Assembly (NCBI RefSeq): GCF_000279145.1
Contig: NC_018178.1
Location: forward strand, 2,685,800-2,749,799
From: Melioribacter roseus P3M-2
Lineage (GTDB): Bacteria > Bacteroidota > Ignavibacteria > Ignavibacteriales > Melioribacteraceae
Direction of reading: 5' to 3'
DNA: 64,000 nt
Below are positions 8,593-17,698 of the stretch, piece by piece (within the stretch, counting starts at the first letter, position 1; each line of letters opens with the position of its first letter). The notes under the pieces were generated by a model. That model was not told where the DNA came from. It worked only from the letters and a program-made list of their open reading frames with translations, and searched no databases. A program made the translations under genes and the position numbers.

Positions 8593-9945
8593 GTGTTTAA
8601 GAAAATTCTTATTGCAAATCGCGGCGAGATTGCGGTACGTATAATTCGTACATGCAAAGAGATGGGAATTAAAACCGTTGCCGTCTATTCTGAAGCCGAC
8701 CGCGATTCTTTACATACATATCTGGCGGACGAAGCCGTTTGTATAGGCCCTCCGCAAAGCGGCAACAGCTATTTGAAAATTCCAAACATACTGTCGGCGG
8801 CAGCCATAACCGGAGCGGAAGCTATCCACCCGGGCTACGGATTCCTTGCCGAGAATGCCGAATTCAGCGAAATATGCGAAGAGTCGAACATAAAATTCAT
8901 CGGTCCTTCGCCCGATTCTATCCGAAAGATGGGCGATAAATCATTTGCCAAAGAAACGATGAAAAGCGTCGGTGTGCCAGTCGTTCCCGGCAGCGACGGC
9001 GTAGTTAAAGACGTAAAAACTGCAAAAGAAGTTGCTTCCCAAATCGGTTACCCGGTAATGCTCAAAGCTTCTGCAGGCGGCGGCGGTAAAGGTATGAGAA
9101 TCGTCTGGGAAGAAAAAGAAATCGAAAAGATGTTTCAAACCGCAAGTTCGGAGGCTGAAGCTGCTTTCGGCGTGCCCGACCTGTATATCGAAAAATTTAT
9201 TGAAAATCCTCATCACGTCGAAATTCAGATAATGAGCGATCGCTACGGCAACGCATTTCACTACGGCGAACGCGATTGCTCGATTCAACGCAGGCACCAA
9301 AAATTAATTGAAGAATCGCCTTCTCCGCTGATTACTCCGGAAGTCCGTCAGAAAATGTGCGAAGCCGCATTGCTCGGCGTCAAAGCGGTCAATTACGAAG
9401 GCGCTGGCACAATTGAATTTCTGGTCGACAAATATCTCAATTTCTATTTTATCGAAATGAATACTCGAATACAGGTGGAACATCCCGTTACCGAGATGGT
9501 ACGAAATACCGACCTTATTAAACAGCAGATTCTCGTAGCGGCTGGAGAACGACTCGATTCCCCGCCGTTGGAGCCGAGAGGACATTCGATTGAATTCCGC
9601 ATCAACGCAGAGGATCCTGAACATAATTTCCGGCCCAGCCCGGGCAAAATTGAATATCTTCATTTTCCAGGCGGCTTTGGAGTTAGAATCGATTCCCATG
9701 TCTATAATCAATACGTCATTCCCCCGTACTACGATTCTTTAATTGCAAAACTGATCGTGTGGGGAACCGACAGAAAACACGCCATTGCAAGAGCAAGAAG
9801 AGCGTTCGAAGAATTTGCAGTCGAGGGTATTAAAACAACCATTCCTTTCCACCAAAAAATTCTTGAAAATGACGATTTTGTCAACGGAAATTTCGATACT
9901 TCATTTATCGACAAAAACTTAAATAAATTAATGAGGATGTCATGA
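8593..9945 (+). CDS. accC: Biotin carboxylase subunit of acetyl-CoA carboxylase
   Basis: ATP-dependent carboxylation of biotin on AccB. The 450-residue protein starts [15 protein letters not shown], contains the ATP-grasp loop [14 protein letters not shown], the catalytic region [15 protein letters not shown] and a complete C-terminal domain. It uses a GTG start at 8593 preceded by AGAGGAAA. The last four bases overlap the gcvH start (ATGA), so accB, accC and gcvH are one operon. Confidence 0.97.
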   Translation: MFKKILIANRGEIAVRIIRTCKEMGIKTVAVYSEADRDSLHTYLADEAVCIGPPQSGNSYLKIPNILSAAAITGAEAIHPGYGFLAENAEFSEICEESNIKFIGPSPDSIRKMGDKSFAKETMKSVGVPVVPGSDGVVKDVKTAKEVASQIGYPVMLKASAGGGGKGMRIVWEEKEIEKMFQTASSEAEAAFGVPDLYIEKFIENPHHVEIQIMSDRYGNAFHYGERDCSIQRRHQKLIEESPSPLITPEVRQKMCEAALLGVKAVNYEGAGTIEFLVDKYLNFYFIEMNTRIQVEHPVTEMVRNTDLIKQQILVAAGERLDSPPLEPRGHSIEFRINAEDPEHNFRPSPGKIEYLHFPGGFGVRIDSHVYNQYVIPPYYDSLIAKLIVWGTDRKHAIARARRAFEEFAVEGIKTTIPFHQKILENDDFVNGNFDTSFIDKNLNKLMRMS

Positions 9946-10319
9946 ACGTACCAGCGGAATTACTTTACACGAAAGACCACGAATGGATTAAAGTAGAAGG
10001 CAATACGGGAATTATCGGAATTACCGATTATGCCCAGAGCGAATTGGGCGATATTGTCTTTGTCGACATTAATCCGGGACTGGAAGAAATTAAAATGTCC
10101 GAATCATTCGGGACTATCGAAGCCGTTAAAACGGTTAGCGAACTCTATGCTCCGATAGACGGAAAAGTAATTGAAATTAATCCCAAATTACAGGATGAAC
10201 CTCAGCTTGTAAATTCAGACCCGTATGGAGAAGGCTGGCTGATTAAAATTGAAATATCGAATCCTGATCAGGTAAATCAACTTCTCGATGCAGAAGCTTA
10301 CAAAAATCAAATAGCCTGA
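9942..10319 (+). CDS. gcvH: Glycine cleavage system H protein / lipoyl carrier
   Basis: Lipoyl-domain carrier protein of 125 residues. The lipoylated lysine is K63 in [15 protein letters not shown], and the N-terminus [12 protein letters not shown] is typical. The start overlaps the accC stop (ATGA). No gcvT or gcvP is nearby; translational coupling to fatty-acid genes fits the known role of GcvH as the primary octanoyl acceptor in lipoate synthesis as well as in glycine cleavage. Which role dominates here cannot be told from the window. Confidence 0.95.
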   Translation: MNVPAELLYTKDHEWIKVEGNTGIIGITDYAQSELGDIVFVDINPGLEEIKMSESFGTIEAVKTVSELYAPIDGKVIEINPKLQDEPQLVNSDPYGEGWLIKIEISNPDQVNQLLDAEAYKNQIA

Positions 10320-10325
10320 CTGCAG

Positions 10326-11867
10326 ATGGAACATCCTCAAAAAATAATCATACTCGACTTCGGGTCGCAGTACACACAGCTTATTGCGCGTCGTATCCGC
10401 GAATCGAAAGTCTATTCCGAAATTCATCCTCATCATTACGATCTGAATAAAATTATCGAAGAACGCCCGAAAGGCATAATCCTTTCGGGCGGCCCGATGA
10501 GCGTTTACGACGAAGACGCTCCGGTCGTCGACAAAAAGATTTTTGAGCTCGGCATCCCGATATTGGGTATTTGTTACGGAATGCAGCTGATTGCCAGGTA
10601 TAACGGCGGTAATGTCGAACCGGCTTCGAACAGGGAATACGGCAAAGCCGAGATTAATATTATCGGCGACGATAATCTTTTGAAGGATGTGGAAAACAAT
10701 TCTGTGGTCTGGATGAGCCACGGCGATTATATTACCGAACTGCCGAATGATTACAAAATTATTGCGCGAACGGAAAACTCGCCCATTTGCGCGATCAGTA
10801 ATCCCGCCAAAAAAATTTACGGACTCCAGTTTCACCCGGAAGTAGTTCATTCCAAAGACGGAAAAAAAATCATAGATAATTTTTTATTCGACTTATGCGG
10901 TTGCAAACCAGATTGGACGCCCGGCAATTTTATAGAAAATACGATCGATGAAGTAAAAAAACTTGTGGGTGACAAAAAGGCTATTTGCGCATTGAGCGGG
11001 GGCGTCGATTCCTCGGTGGCGGCCGTTCTGTTGCACAAGGCTCTCGGTAAAAATTTGATTAACATCCACGTCGACACAGGACTTATGCGCAAAAACGAAT
11101 CGAACGACGTTGTTAAGATGTTCAAAGAAAACTTCGATATCGAATTAGTGCATGTGGACGCTTCGGAACTCTTCCTTGAAAGGCTCCAGGGAGTGACCGA
11201 TCCGGAGAAAAAAAGAAAAATTATCGGAAATACTTTTATCGAGGTGTTCGAAAAGGAAGCAAAGAAATTCGAAGACGCTGAATTTCTCGTGCAGGGAACT
11301 CTTTACCCGGATGTAATCGAGTCGGTCTCGGTAAAAGGCAAGTCGGTTACAATTAAAACGCATCACAATGTTGGCGGATTGCCCGAAAGGATGAATTTGA
11401 AATTGATCGAACCCTTCCGCGAGCTTTTCAAAGATGAAGTGCGGGAAATCGGGTTGAAACTCGGCATTCCGGAAATATTTATTAAACGGCACCCGTTCCC
11501 GGGTCCCGGACTGGCGGTGCGCGTATTGGGAGAAATTACAAAAGAGCGCCTCGACATTCTTCGGGAAGCCGACGACATTTTTATCAAAGCCCTGCATGAA
11601 GACGGCATCTACGACAATATCTGGCAGGCTTTTGCTGTTTTACTGCCGGTTCAAAGCGTCGGGGTTATGGGCGACGCGCGCACATACGAAAACGTTCTGG
11701 CATTACGAGCCGTCACTTCGACCGATGGTATGACAGCGGATTGGTACCGCTTCGACCACCGGTTTCTGGAAAAAGTATCCAACAGAATAATCCGTTCGGT
11801 TAAGGGAATTAACCGCGTCGTCTACGATATCAGTTCCAAGCCTCCTTCCACTATCGAGTGGGAATAA
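10326..11867 (+). CDS. guaA: GMP synthase (glutamine-hydrolysing)
   Basis: Amination of XMP to GMP. The 513 residues contain the class-I glutamine amidotransferase domain (nucleophile C83 in [10 protein letters not shown], and the His in [10 protein letters not shown]), the ATP pyrophosphatase loop [12 protein letters not shown], and the C-terminal dimerisation domain ending [11 protein letters not shown]. It starts 6 bp after gcvH. An A8 run at 10862-10869 remains in frame. Confidence 0.97.
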   Translation: MEHPQKIIILDFGSQYTQLIARRIRESKVYSEIHPHHYDLNKIIEERPKGIILSGGPMSVYDEDAPVVDKKIFELGIPILGICYGMQLIARYNGGNVEPASNREYGKAEINIIGDDNLLKDVENNSVVWMSHGDYITELPNDYKIIARTENSPICAISNPAKKIYGLQFHPEVVHSKDGKKIIDNFLFDLCGCKPDWTPGNFIENTIDEVKKLVGDKKAICALSGGVDSSVAAVLLHKALGKNLINIHVDTGLMRKNESNDVVKMFKENFDIELVHVDASELFLERLQGVTDPEKKRKIIGNTFIEVFEKEAKKFEDAEFLVQGTLYPDVIESVSVKGKSVTIKTHHNVGGLPERMNLKLIEPFRELFKDEVREIGLKLGIPEIFIKRHPFPGPGLAVRVLGEITKERLDILREADDIFIKALHEDGIYDNIWQAFAVLLPVQSVGVMGDARTYENVLALRAVTSTDGMTADWYRFDHRFLEKVSNRIIRSVKGINRVVYDISSKPPSTIEWE

Positions 11868-11888
11868 GTAAAAAGAGGAGATAAAGGG

Positions 11889-12572
11889 ATGGCTATCTTA
11901 AAAGAATTGCCGCCCGACGACCGCCCGAGAGAAAAACTTATAACCAAGGGCGTTCAAAGTCTTTCCGACGCAGAATTGCTTGCAATACTTCTTCGAACCG
12001 GAACCAAGGGAACCAACGTAATCGAGATTGCTAGAAACCTCCTGAAAAATTTTAAGGATTTGAGCGTTTTGTCAATTCAAACTTTCGACTCGTTGAAAAA
12101 TCAGCGCGGAATAGGCAAAGACAAAGCGGCTACGTTATTGGCGGCTTTCGAGTTGGGCAGAAGAATAGACGCTAACCGCAGGTGGCGCTCCGACAAAAAG
12201 ATCGTTTCTCCGTCAGATATTGCGGAGTATATGATTCCCATGCTTCGCGACGAAGTCAAAGAAAAATTTTATGTTGTGTGTTTAAGCAGCTCGAATAAAA
12301 TCATTAAAGAATATAACTTGATTTCGGAAGGAAGTCTTAATTCGAGCGTCGTTCAGCCGAGGGAAGTCTTCAAAGTGGCAATCGAAAGCAATTCCGCCAG
12401 CGTAATACTCGTTCATAATCATCCCAGCGGCAATTTGGAACCGAGTAGGGAGGATATTCAACTGACAAAAAGGATGATCGAAGCCGGCAAATTGCTGAAC
12501 ATAAAGGTGCTCGATCACTTGATTATAGCTGGGAACAATTACACGAGTTTGGTTGAAAAAAGACTTGTATAA
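11889..12572 (+). CDS. radC: RadC family JAMM/MPN-domain protein
   Basis: 227-residue protein with an N-terminal helix-hairpin-helix region (LKNQRGIGKDKAATLLAAFELG) and a C-terminal JAB/MPN domain with the metal motif VHNHPSGNLEPS. The historical DNA-repair name is not well supported; the biochemical role remains uncertain in general. It has its own ribosome site (AGAGGAG) 21 bp after guaA and is followed by an AT-rich hairpin. Confidence 0.93.
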   Translation: MAILKELPPDDRPREKLITKGVQSLSDAELLAILLRTGTKGTNVIEIARNLLKNFKDLSVLSIQTFDSLKNQRGIGKDKAATLLAAFELGRRIDANRRWRSDKKIVSPSDIAEYMIPMLRDEVKEKFYVVCLSSSNKIIKEYNLISEGSLNSSVVQPREVFKVAIESNSASVILVHNHPSGNLEPSREDIQLTKRMIEAGKLLNIKVLDHLIIAGNNYTSLVEKRLV

Positions 12573-12591
12573 TCAATATTATTGATTTTTT
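12571..12591 (+). terminator. AT-rich hairpin and T-run after radC
   Basis: AATCAAT-ATT-ATTGATT is a perfect 7-bp inverted repeat followed by TTTT, overlapping the radC stop codon. It is weak because of low GC content but is placed as an intrinsic terminator would be. An adjacent AGGGAAAATTTTCCT palindrome (12592-12606) may belong to the promoter region of the next gene. Confidence 0.4.
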
Positions 12592-12663
12592 AGGGAAAAT
12601 TTTCCTTATATTTAACATAGAAAATTACGTTTCATATAACCAACAAATTGAGGAGTAAAGACT

Positions 12664-12939
12664 ATGGTTAAAATCAAAAAAGCACTAAATGCAGGAATTA
12701 TGGTAGTTCTGTTTGCGTCTTTAATGGGAATTACAGCCTGCAGCGGCGTATCCGAAGAACAGATGGCGGAACTCGAAGCGCTTCGTTCAGAAGTTAAAGC
12801 GCTCGAAAAAGAAGTTAATTCCCTGAAGAGCGAAAAAGCAGCGCTCGAAAAAGAAATTGCAGAAAAGAACGCAAAATTGGATGAATGCGCAAAAACAAAA
12901 GCCGAAACCAAAAAAAATCTTGAAAAACTCGGCATGTAA
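12664..12939 (+). CDS. Small coiled-coil lipoprotein (Lpp-like)
   Basis: 91 residues: a lipoprotein signal peptide with lipobox ITAC (lipidated C26) and a mature part that is almost entirely heptad-repeat coiled coil rich in Glu and Lys (ELEALRSEVKALEKEVNSLK). Likely anchored in the outer membrane facing the periplasm. It resembles a Braun-type lipoprotein in form only; no terminal Lys-specific peptidoglycan attachment motif is evident. It precedes a LysM protein by 44 bp, which suggests a joint envelope role. Confidence 0.78.
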   Translation: MVKIKKALNAGIMVVLFASLMGITACSGVSEEQMAELEALRSEVKALEKEVNSLKSEKAALEKEIAEKNAKLDECAKTKAETKKNLEKLGM

Positions 12940-12983
12940 TTTCTTTTTTAATCCAAAAGTTTAAAATAAAATCGGAGGAATAG

Positions 12984-13679
12984 ATGAAAATTCACAAAAC
13001 TTTAATGGTAGTATTATCCGTATTACTCCTCTCTGCCACGGTTTTTGCGCAGGAAAAGGAAATGACAAAAGAGGAGTGGCAGAACGAAATTAATCGTCTG
13101 ACCGAAAAGAAAGCCGCTCTTACCACTGAATTGAACGCTCTCAAACAAGAAGTAGCCGACTTGAAAGCTACAAGCGAAAAATTACAGAGTTACGACGACT
13201 GTATGAAGGAATTGTACGAAATGGTAGGCGCTACGAAAGCCGATGTCGACAATTTCGGTAAGCAAGTTGCCGCATTGGAAAAAAAGATCGACGCTAAGGA
13301 ATCTCCAAAGGCAGATCGTCAGGCTGAATTGGACGCTCTCAAAAAGAACAAAATTTCCGCTTTGCCGCAATTCTTCGATAAAGTTCACAATCAATTGCAG
13401 CGCAAACTCGATGCCTGGGTAGAACCGCCGAAAGAAATTAACTATACTGTTGTTAAAGGCGACTGCCTCTGGAACATCGCCAAGAAAAAAGAACACTACG
13501 ACAATCCTTTTGCTTGGCCGATGATTTACAAAGCCAACAGAGACCAGATCAAAAATCCCGATCTGATTTATCCGAAACAGGTCTTCAAGATTCCGAATTT
13601 GACCGAAGAAGAAAAAGCAAAATACGACAAGATCAGAAGAAATTACAAACCGGCTCCCCCGGCACAATCTGCTCAATAA
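12984..13679 (+). CDS. Secreted coiled-coil protein with C-terminal LysM domain
   Basis: 231 residues with a signal peptide ending near VFAQ, a long coiled-coil region (residues about 25-120), and a C-terminal LysM-type peptidoglycan-binding domain beginning NYTVVKGDCLWNIAKK and continuing to YPKQVFKIPNL. A proline-rich tail follows. The architecture suggests an envelope-spacing or peptidoglycan-attached structural protein working with the coiled-coil lipoprotein encoded just upstream. A strong terminator follows. Confidence 0.85.
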   Translation: MKIHKTLMVVLSVLLLSATVFAQEKEMTKEEWQNEINRLTEKKAALTTELNALKQEVADLKATSEKLQSYDDCMKELYEMVGATKADVDNFGKQVAALEKKIDAKESPKADRQAELDALKKNKISALPQFFDKVHNQLQRKLDAWVEPPKEINYTVVKGDCLWNIAKKKEHYDNPFAWPMIYKANRDQIKNPDLIYPKQVFKIPNLTEEEKAKYDKIRRNYKPAPPAQSAQ

Positions 13680-13720
13680 TCGGAGTCGTTAAGTATAAGT
13701 GAAGTTTGTTTGACTTTCAT

Positions 13721-13759
13721 AAAGCCCTTTTCATTCTGAAATGAAGAGGGCTTTTTTTT
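13721..13759 (+). terminator. Strong intrinsic terminator after the LysM gene
   Basis: AGCCCTTTTCAT (13723-13734) pairs with ATGAAGAGGGCT (13741-13752) with one G-T wobble and a 6-base loop, followed by a T7 tract. This separates the envelope genes from phoH. Confidence 0.88.
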
Positions 13760-13770
13760 ATTTTTGAAGA

Positions 13771-13776
13771 AGGAGG
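13771..13776 (+). promoter_or_regulatory. Shine-Dalgarno site fixing a CTG start for phoH
   Basis: A perfect AGGAGG stands 7 bases before CTG 13784. That codon is in frame with phoH, and no ATG, GTG or TTG occurs in that frame between the preceding terminator and codon 44 of the gene. Position and spacing make CTG the best initiation codon. Confidence 0.75.
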
Positions 13777-13783
13777 CGACACT

Positions 13784-14761
13784 CTGAAAGAAAAAACAAT
13801 AAAACTTGAAAACGTTGATCTGATATCCCTTTTCGGTTTTAACGATAAGAACATTAAGCCGATTGAAGCGCGGTTTTCCTCCGACATTATAGTCAGGGGC
13901 GACAATATTATATTGAAGGGCAACGACGAAGAAGTCAATACGATCGAAAGAATTGTAAAGGAAATGGTCTTTGTATTGAACACAACGGGCAGGCTTACCA
14001 GCGAAGACGTTGAAACCATAATCGACCTGACGCTCCAGGGCAAAGAAATAATCAACGACAATGAATACGATAACATTGTTCTCTATTCGAAAAAAGACGC
14101 CATCAAAGCTAAAACGCCGAACCAGATAAGTTACATGAAAGCCGTTAGGGAAAACGACATCTGTTTTGCAATCGGACCTGCGGGCACGGGCAAAACGTAT
14201 CTCGCCGTAGCCTCGGCGGTGGCTTCTTTGAAAAAAGGGAGCGTGAAAAAAATTATATTGTCGCGTCCCGCGGTTGAAGCAGGCGAGAGTCTCGGATTTT
14301 TACCCGGCGACTTCCGAGAAAAAATCGATCCGTATCTTCGTCCCCTCTACGACGCTCTCGAGGATATGCTGCCAGCCGAACAACTCCGCAATTATATCGA
14401 AAGGGGAGTGATTGAAATAGTTCCGCTGGCATATATGAGAGGCAGAACTCTAAATAACGCCTATGTAATTCTGGACGAGGCCCAAAACGCAACAACCATG
14501 CAGATGAAAATGTTTTTGACCCGGCTCGGACCGAATTCCAAAGCAATTATTACGGGCGACATTACTCAAATCGATTTGCCGTCGTATTCTCAGAGCGGAT
14601 TGGTGCAGGTGAAGGAAATATTAAAGAATGTGGACGGAGTGGCATTCGTGTATTTCGATAAAGCCGACGTTGTACGGCATAAACTCGTCAAAGACATTAT
14701 CGACGCTTACGAAAAACATTACAGCGAAAATAACGGCAAAAGCAAAAAGAACGGAGAGTGA
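13784..14761 (+). CDS. phoH: PhoH-family ATPase, probable CTG start
   Basis: PhoH-like P-loop ATPase (PhoH/YbeZ type), implicated in RNA metabolism and ribosome biogenesis. From CTG 13784 it is 325 residues, the normal family length, and the N-terminal part matches the family (VDLISLFGFNDKNIKPIEARF), which an internal ATG/GTG start at 13913 would delete. Walker A is GPAGTGKT; downstream are SRPAVEAGESLGFLPG and the Walker B region AYVILDEAQNAT. No ybeY is adjacent. It converges on mazG, with 2 bp between the stops. Confidence 0.92.
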   Translation: MKEKTIKLENVDLISLFGFNDKNIKPIEARFSSDIIVRGDNIILKGNDEEVNTIERIVKEMVFVLNTTGRLTSEDVETIIDLTLQGKEIINDNEYDNIVLYSKKDAIKAKTPNQISYMKAVRENDICFAIGPAGTGKTYLAVASAVASLKKGSVKKIILSRPAVEAGESLGFLPGDFREKIDPYLRPLYDALEDMLPAEQLRNYIERGVIEIVPLAYMRGRTLNNAYVILDEAQNATTMQMKMFLTRLGPNSKAIITGDITQIDLPSYSQSGLVQVKEILKNVDGVAFVYFDKADVVRHKLVKDIIDAYEKHYSENNGKSKKNGE

Positions 14762-14763
14762 CT

Positions 14764-15525
14764 CTACTCTTTGTTTTTACTCTCTTCCCAGAATCGATCC
14801 ATCTCTTTTAAGTCGGAATCGGTTATCGGCTTCCCGGATTCTTTAATTTTCCGTTCGACGTAATTGAATCTTTTTATAAACTTCTCGTTTGTTATTCTGA
14901 GGGCGTTTTCAGGATTTACTCCCAAAAATCGGGCGTAGTTTGTTATTGCAAAAAGCAAATCCCCGAGTTCTTCTTCGGTTTTTTTAATATCGCCCGTCTT
15001 TTCGGATTCTCTTAGTTCTTCGATTTCTTCCAGAACTTTTTTCCATACATCTTCTTTATTGTCCCAGTCGAAACCTACTTTTGAGGCTTTTTCCTGTAAA
15101 CGGTAGGCTCTTGCCAGACCGGGCAAGTTTTTAGGCACGCCTTGCAATACCGATTCTCTTCCTTCGGAGAGCTTTATCTCTTCCCAATTTTTTACTACTT
15201 CGTCTGTCCCGTTAACTTTTACCTCTCCGAAAACGTGGGGGTGCCGCCTGATAAGTTTTTCCGTTATAGTGTCGATTACGTCGTTTATATCGAATTTGCC
15301 GTTCTCTTCGGCGATAGCCGAATGGAATAAAATGTGAAGCAGCAGATCGCCCAGTTCGGATTTCATTTCCTCGTAATTTTTTTCGTCTATTGCTTCGACC
15401 AATTCGTATGTTTCTTCTATGGTTGCGCCTTTGATTGAATCGTGGGTTTGTTCTCTGTCCCACGGACATTCTTTACGCAGGCGTTTCATGATTTCGTAGA
15501 GTTTTTCGAACTTGGAATTTGTCAT
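14764..15525 (-). CDS. mazG: Nucleoside triphosphate pyrophosphohydrolase MazG
   Basis: Hydrolyses (d)NTPs to NMP and pyrophosphate. Two MazG domains are visible: the N-terminal one with CPWDREQTHDSI and the metal-binding GATIEETYELVEAID, and a C-terminal one with EELRESEKTGDIKKTEEELG. Two adjacent ATGs (15528 and 15525) follow AAGGA; the second has the better spacing and I use it. Length of about 253 residues is normal for the family. Confidence 0.93.
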   Translation of the reverse strand: MTNSKFEKLYEIMKRLRKECPWDREQTHDSIKGATIEETYELVEAIDEKNYEEMKSELGDLLLHILFHSAIAEENGKFDINDVIDTITEKLIRRHPHVFGEVKVNGTDEVVKNWEEIKLSEGRESVLQGVPKNLPGLARAYRLQEKASKVGFDWDNKEDVWKKVLEEIEELRESEKTGDIKKTEEELGDLLFAITNYARFLGVNPENALRITNEKFIKRFNYVERKIKESGKPITDSDLKEMDRFWEESKNKE

Positions 15526-15622
15526 CATACTTCCTTCAATTTGATTACGCAAAAATAAATTGAAATGTCGACGTTACCAAAAAATATCTAATATTCGTAT
15601 ATTTGGTAAAAAAGAGGAAGAA

Positions 15623-16084
15623 ATGATAGAAGAAAAAATTAAAGAACTTACAGGATACGAATTGCCTGCCGCCGCAAAACCTCTTGCGGCTTATGTGCCG
15701 GCTCGGATAGCGGGCAACATGATTTTTACGGCGGGACAGCTTCCGACGATCGACGGAAAATTAATAGCGGAAGGTAAAGTAGACGCGGAGGTAACTGTTG
15801 AAAAGGCTGCCGAGTGCGCTCGAATTGCAGCGTTGAATTGTCTTAGCGTAATTAAAGCCGAAATCGGAAGTTTGGAGAAAATCAAAAAGATAGTCAAACT
15901 TACGGTGTTTGTTAATTCCTCCGATAATTTTACCGGGCAACCGAAAGTGGCAAACGGAGCGTCGGATTTTTTAATTAATTTGTTCGGCGATAAAGGCAAA
16001 CATGCTCGCAGCGCAGTCGGCGTCAACGAATTGCCGATCAATGCGCCGGTGGAAATCGAAATGATAGCGGAAATTTCCGAATAA
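15623..16084 (+). CDS. RidA/YjgF/YER057c/UK114 family protein
   Basis: 153-residue protein of the larger RidA subgroup (KPLAAYVPARIAGNMIFTAGQ at the N-terminus, SAVGVNELPINAPVEIEM at the C-terminus). RidA proteins deaminate reactive enamine/imine intermediates; this subgroup lacks the classical short RidA motif and its substrate is unclear. Start ATG 15623 is preceded by AGAGGAAG, which is better than an in-frame ATG at 15560. A 7-bp inverted repeat TACCAAA/TTTGGTA (15575-15581 and 15602-15608) lies in the leader. Confidence 0.85.
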   Translation: MIEEKIKELTGYELPAAAKPLAAYVPARIAGNMIFTAGQLPTIDGKLIAEGKVDAEVTVEKAAECARIAALNCLSVIKAEIGSLEKIKKIVKLTVFVNSSDNFTGQPKVANGASDFLINLFGDKGKHARSAVGVNELPINAPVEIEMIAEISE

Positions 16085-16089
16085 TTGAC

Positions 16090-16118
16090 TTGACAATTGA
16101 GATAACTAATCTTAATAT
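16090..16118 (+). promoter_or_regulatory. Predicted sigma-70-type promoter
   Basis: TTGACA at 16090-16095, a 17-base spacer, then TAATAT at 16113-16118, located 64 bases before the start of a secreted hypothetical gene. The -35 box is perfect; the -10 box matches four of six consensus positions. Seen by eye only. Confidence 0.45.
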
Positions 16119-16181
16119 TACATCGAAAATTGAAACCAAATTGAATGCCGTGATGTCTAACATTCAAAAATCGGAGCGGAA

Positions 16182-16652
16182 ATGAGAAAATCGGTAGTAA
16201 TCTTAATGATTTTTGCTGCTTCCACGTTATTCGGGCAGTTCAAGGATCAGCCTGCGCCCGACATTAAAAGCGGCATTTTGAATAACTCGCAATCGAATAT
16301 ATTCGGCTTCTTTAATCCGAACAATTTTAAAATGAATCATACTATCGATGTTTCATTCAGCTCTTTCGGTTCGGCGGGCAATCTTGCGCTTACCACTTAT
16401 ACAAACAGCATGTTTTACAAATTCAACGATAAATTGAATGTCTCTGCGGATATAAGCATTGTCAATTCGCCTTATAACACATTCGGTTCGGGTTTTACGC
16501 AAAACATCAACGGAATATATTTGAGCAGGGCTCAACTTACATACAGACCTACCGAAAATATGTCGGTTATCTTTCAGTATCGTAATGTACCGTATTCGTA
16601 CTATTCGCCTTTCGGGAATTATTATTCGCCGTTTTATTATTACGGTTACTGA
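16182..16652 (+). CDS. Secreted hypothetical protein, probably outer-membrane associated
   Basis: 156 residues with a signal peptide (MRKSVVILMIFAASTLFGQ) and a beta-rich mature part with alternating hydrophobic and polar residues. It ends in an aromatic tail rich in Tyr, Phe, Pro and Ser (YYSPFGNYYSPFYYYGY), reminiscent of a terminal outer-membrane strand. No family is recognised. A short outer-membrane or periplasmic protein is the best description. Confidence 0.65.
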   Translation: MRKSVVILMIFAASTLFGQFKDQPAPDIKSGILNNSQSNIFGFFNPNNFKMNHTIDVSFSSFGSAGNLALTTYTNSMFYKFNDKLNVSADISIVNSPYNTFGSGFTQNINGIYLSRAQLTYRPTENMSVIFQYRNVPYSYYSPFGNYYSPFYYYGY

Positions 16653-16841
16653 TAAATTATTATACTGCGCAGAAGCATAAAACCAAGTCGTTCCGTAACG
16701 CGGAGGAAGATGATTCCGCACAAAATTTCGAGTTCCATTTCGTATTAATTATTTACTCAAAGAAATAGTTGATGATTTTTATTATTTTTCGTTTTAAGTA
16801 AATATTCTTAAAGCAGTAAAAAAATTATAAAGAATAATAAA

Positions 16842-17315
16842 TTGCCGGATAAAAAAGAAAATACGGTATCTTCGGTAAAGAATTTGTTTTTGAATATAGC
16901 AAACTTTCTATTGATTGCCGTAATCATATTGATGATTTATTCGATTTACGTGAAGATTCATAATGGCGGGAACGGATATAATTCGAACGCGGTTTTAGGC
17001 GAGCCTTCCGAAATAATTCAGGTGGAAGTGCTCAACGGATGCGGCATATCGGGAGTAGGCGAAAGGTTTACCGATTATCTCAGGAATAACGGTTTCGACG
17101 TTGTCAACGTGGATAATTATATTCGTTTCGACATTGACGAGACAATAGTTATCGACCGGATCGGAAATAAAGCCAATGCTTTGAAAGTAGCCGACGCCCT
17201 AGGAGTTAAAAAGGGAAATATTATACAGCAGCTCAACGAAGATTATTTTCTCGATGTGTCGATAATTATCGGGCGCGATTATTACTCATTAAAACCAACA
17301 GAAACAAAGAGGTAA
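16842..17315 (+). CDS. Membrane-anchored LytR C-terminal-domain protein
   Basis: 157 residues, apparently started at TTG 16842; upstream stop at 16809 leaves few alternatives. One membrane helix (about residues 15-35, LFLNIANFLLIAVIILMIYS) is followed by a LytR_C-type domain (IQVEVLNGCGISGVGERFTDYLRNN and DVSIIIGRDY). This domain occurs alone next to rsfS in several Bacteroidota-related genomes. Two bases separate it from rsfS, so they are co-transcribed. Its role is probably in the cell envelope. Confidence 0.78.
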   Translation: MPDKKENTVSSVKNLFLNIANFLLIAVIILMIYSIYVKIHNGGNGYNSNAVLGEPSEIIQVEVLNGCGISGVGERFTDYLRNNGFDVVNVDNYIRFDIDETIVIDRIGNKANALKVADALGVKKGNIIQQLNEDYFLDVSIIIGRDYYSLKPTETKR

Positions 17316-17317
17316 AA

Positions 17318-17698
17318 GTGAATTCACTTACATTTTCGAAAAAGATTGCTTCCATTATAGAATCGAAAAAAGGTTACGACATTAAAATTCTCGACCTGAG
17401 AAAATTATCGGGAATAGCCGATTTCTTCGTTATCTGCTCTGCCGAAGCCGATAAGCAGGTTAAAGCCATAGCCGATGAAATCGACAAAAAACTTTCCGAA
17501 CAGGGCATTAAATGTTTGCACAGGGAAGGATACGAAACCTTGAGGTGGGTTATACTCGACTATTTTGACGTAATAGTTCACGTTTTCAAATACGACGTGC
17601 GCGATTATTACGGGCTCGAAAAATTGTGGGGAGACGCTCCTGCGATTATCCCGGAATCGAAAGCATCCGCTACAAAAGTTAAGGAGAAGAAAAATTGA
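17318..17698 (+). CDS. rsfS: Ribosomal silencing factor RsfS
   Basis: 126-residue RsfS/Iojap protein that binds L14 and blocks subunit joining under starvation. Diagnostic segments: ADFFVICSAEADKQVKAIAD, and EGYETLRWVILDYFDVIVHVF followed by YGLEKLWGDAP. The start is GTG 17318 behind AAAGAGG. Its last four bases overlap the argS start (ATTGAGA region), so argS translation is probably coupled. Confidence 0.95.
   Translation: MNSLTFSKKIASIIESKKGYDIKILDLRKLSGIADFFVICSAEADKQVKAIADEIDKKLSEQGIKCLHREGYETLRWVILDYFDVIVHVFKYDVRDYYGLEKLWGDAPAIIPESKASATKVKEKKN

Noticed and set aside
15575-15608. Inverted repeat TACCAAA/TTTGGTA upstream of the RidA gene
   Set aside because: Seven-base arms with a 20-base AT-rich spacer are weak evidence; no second copy of the motif was seen to support an operator.
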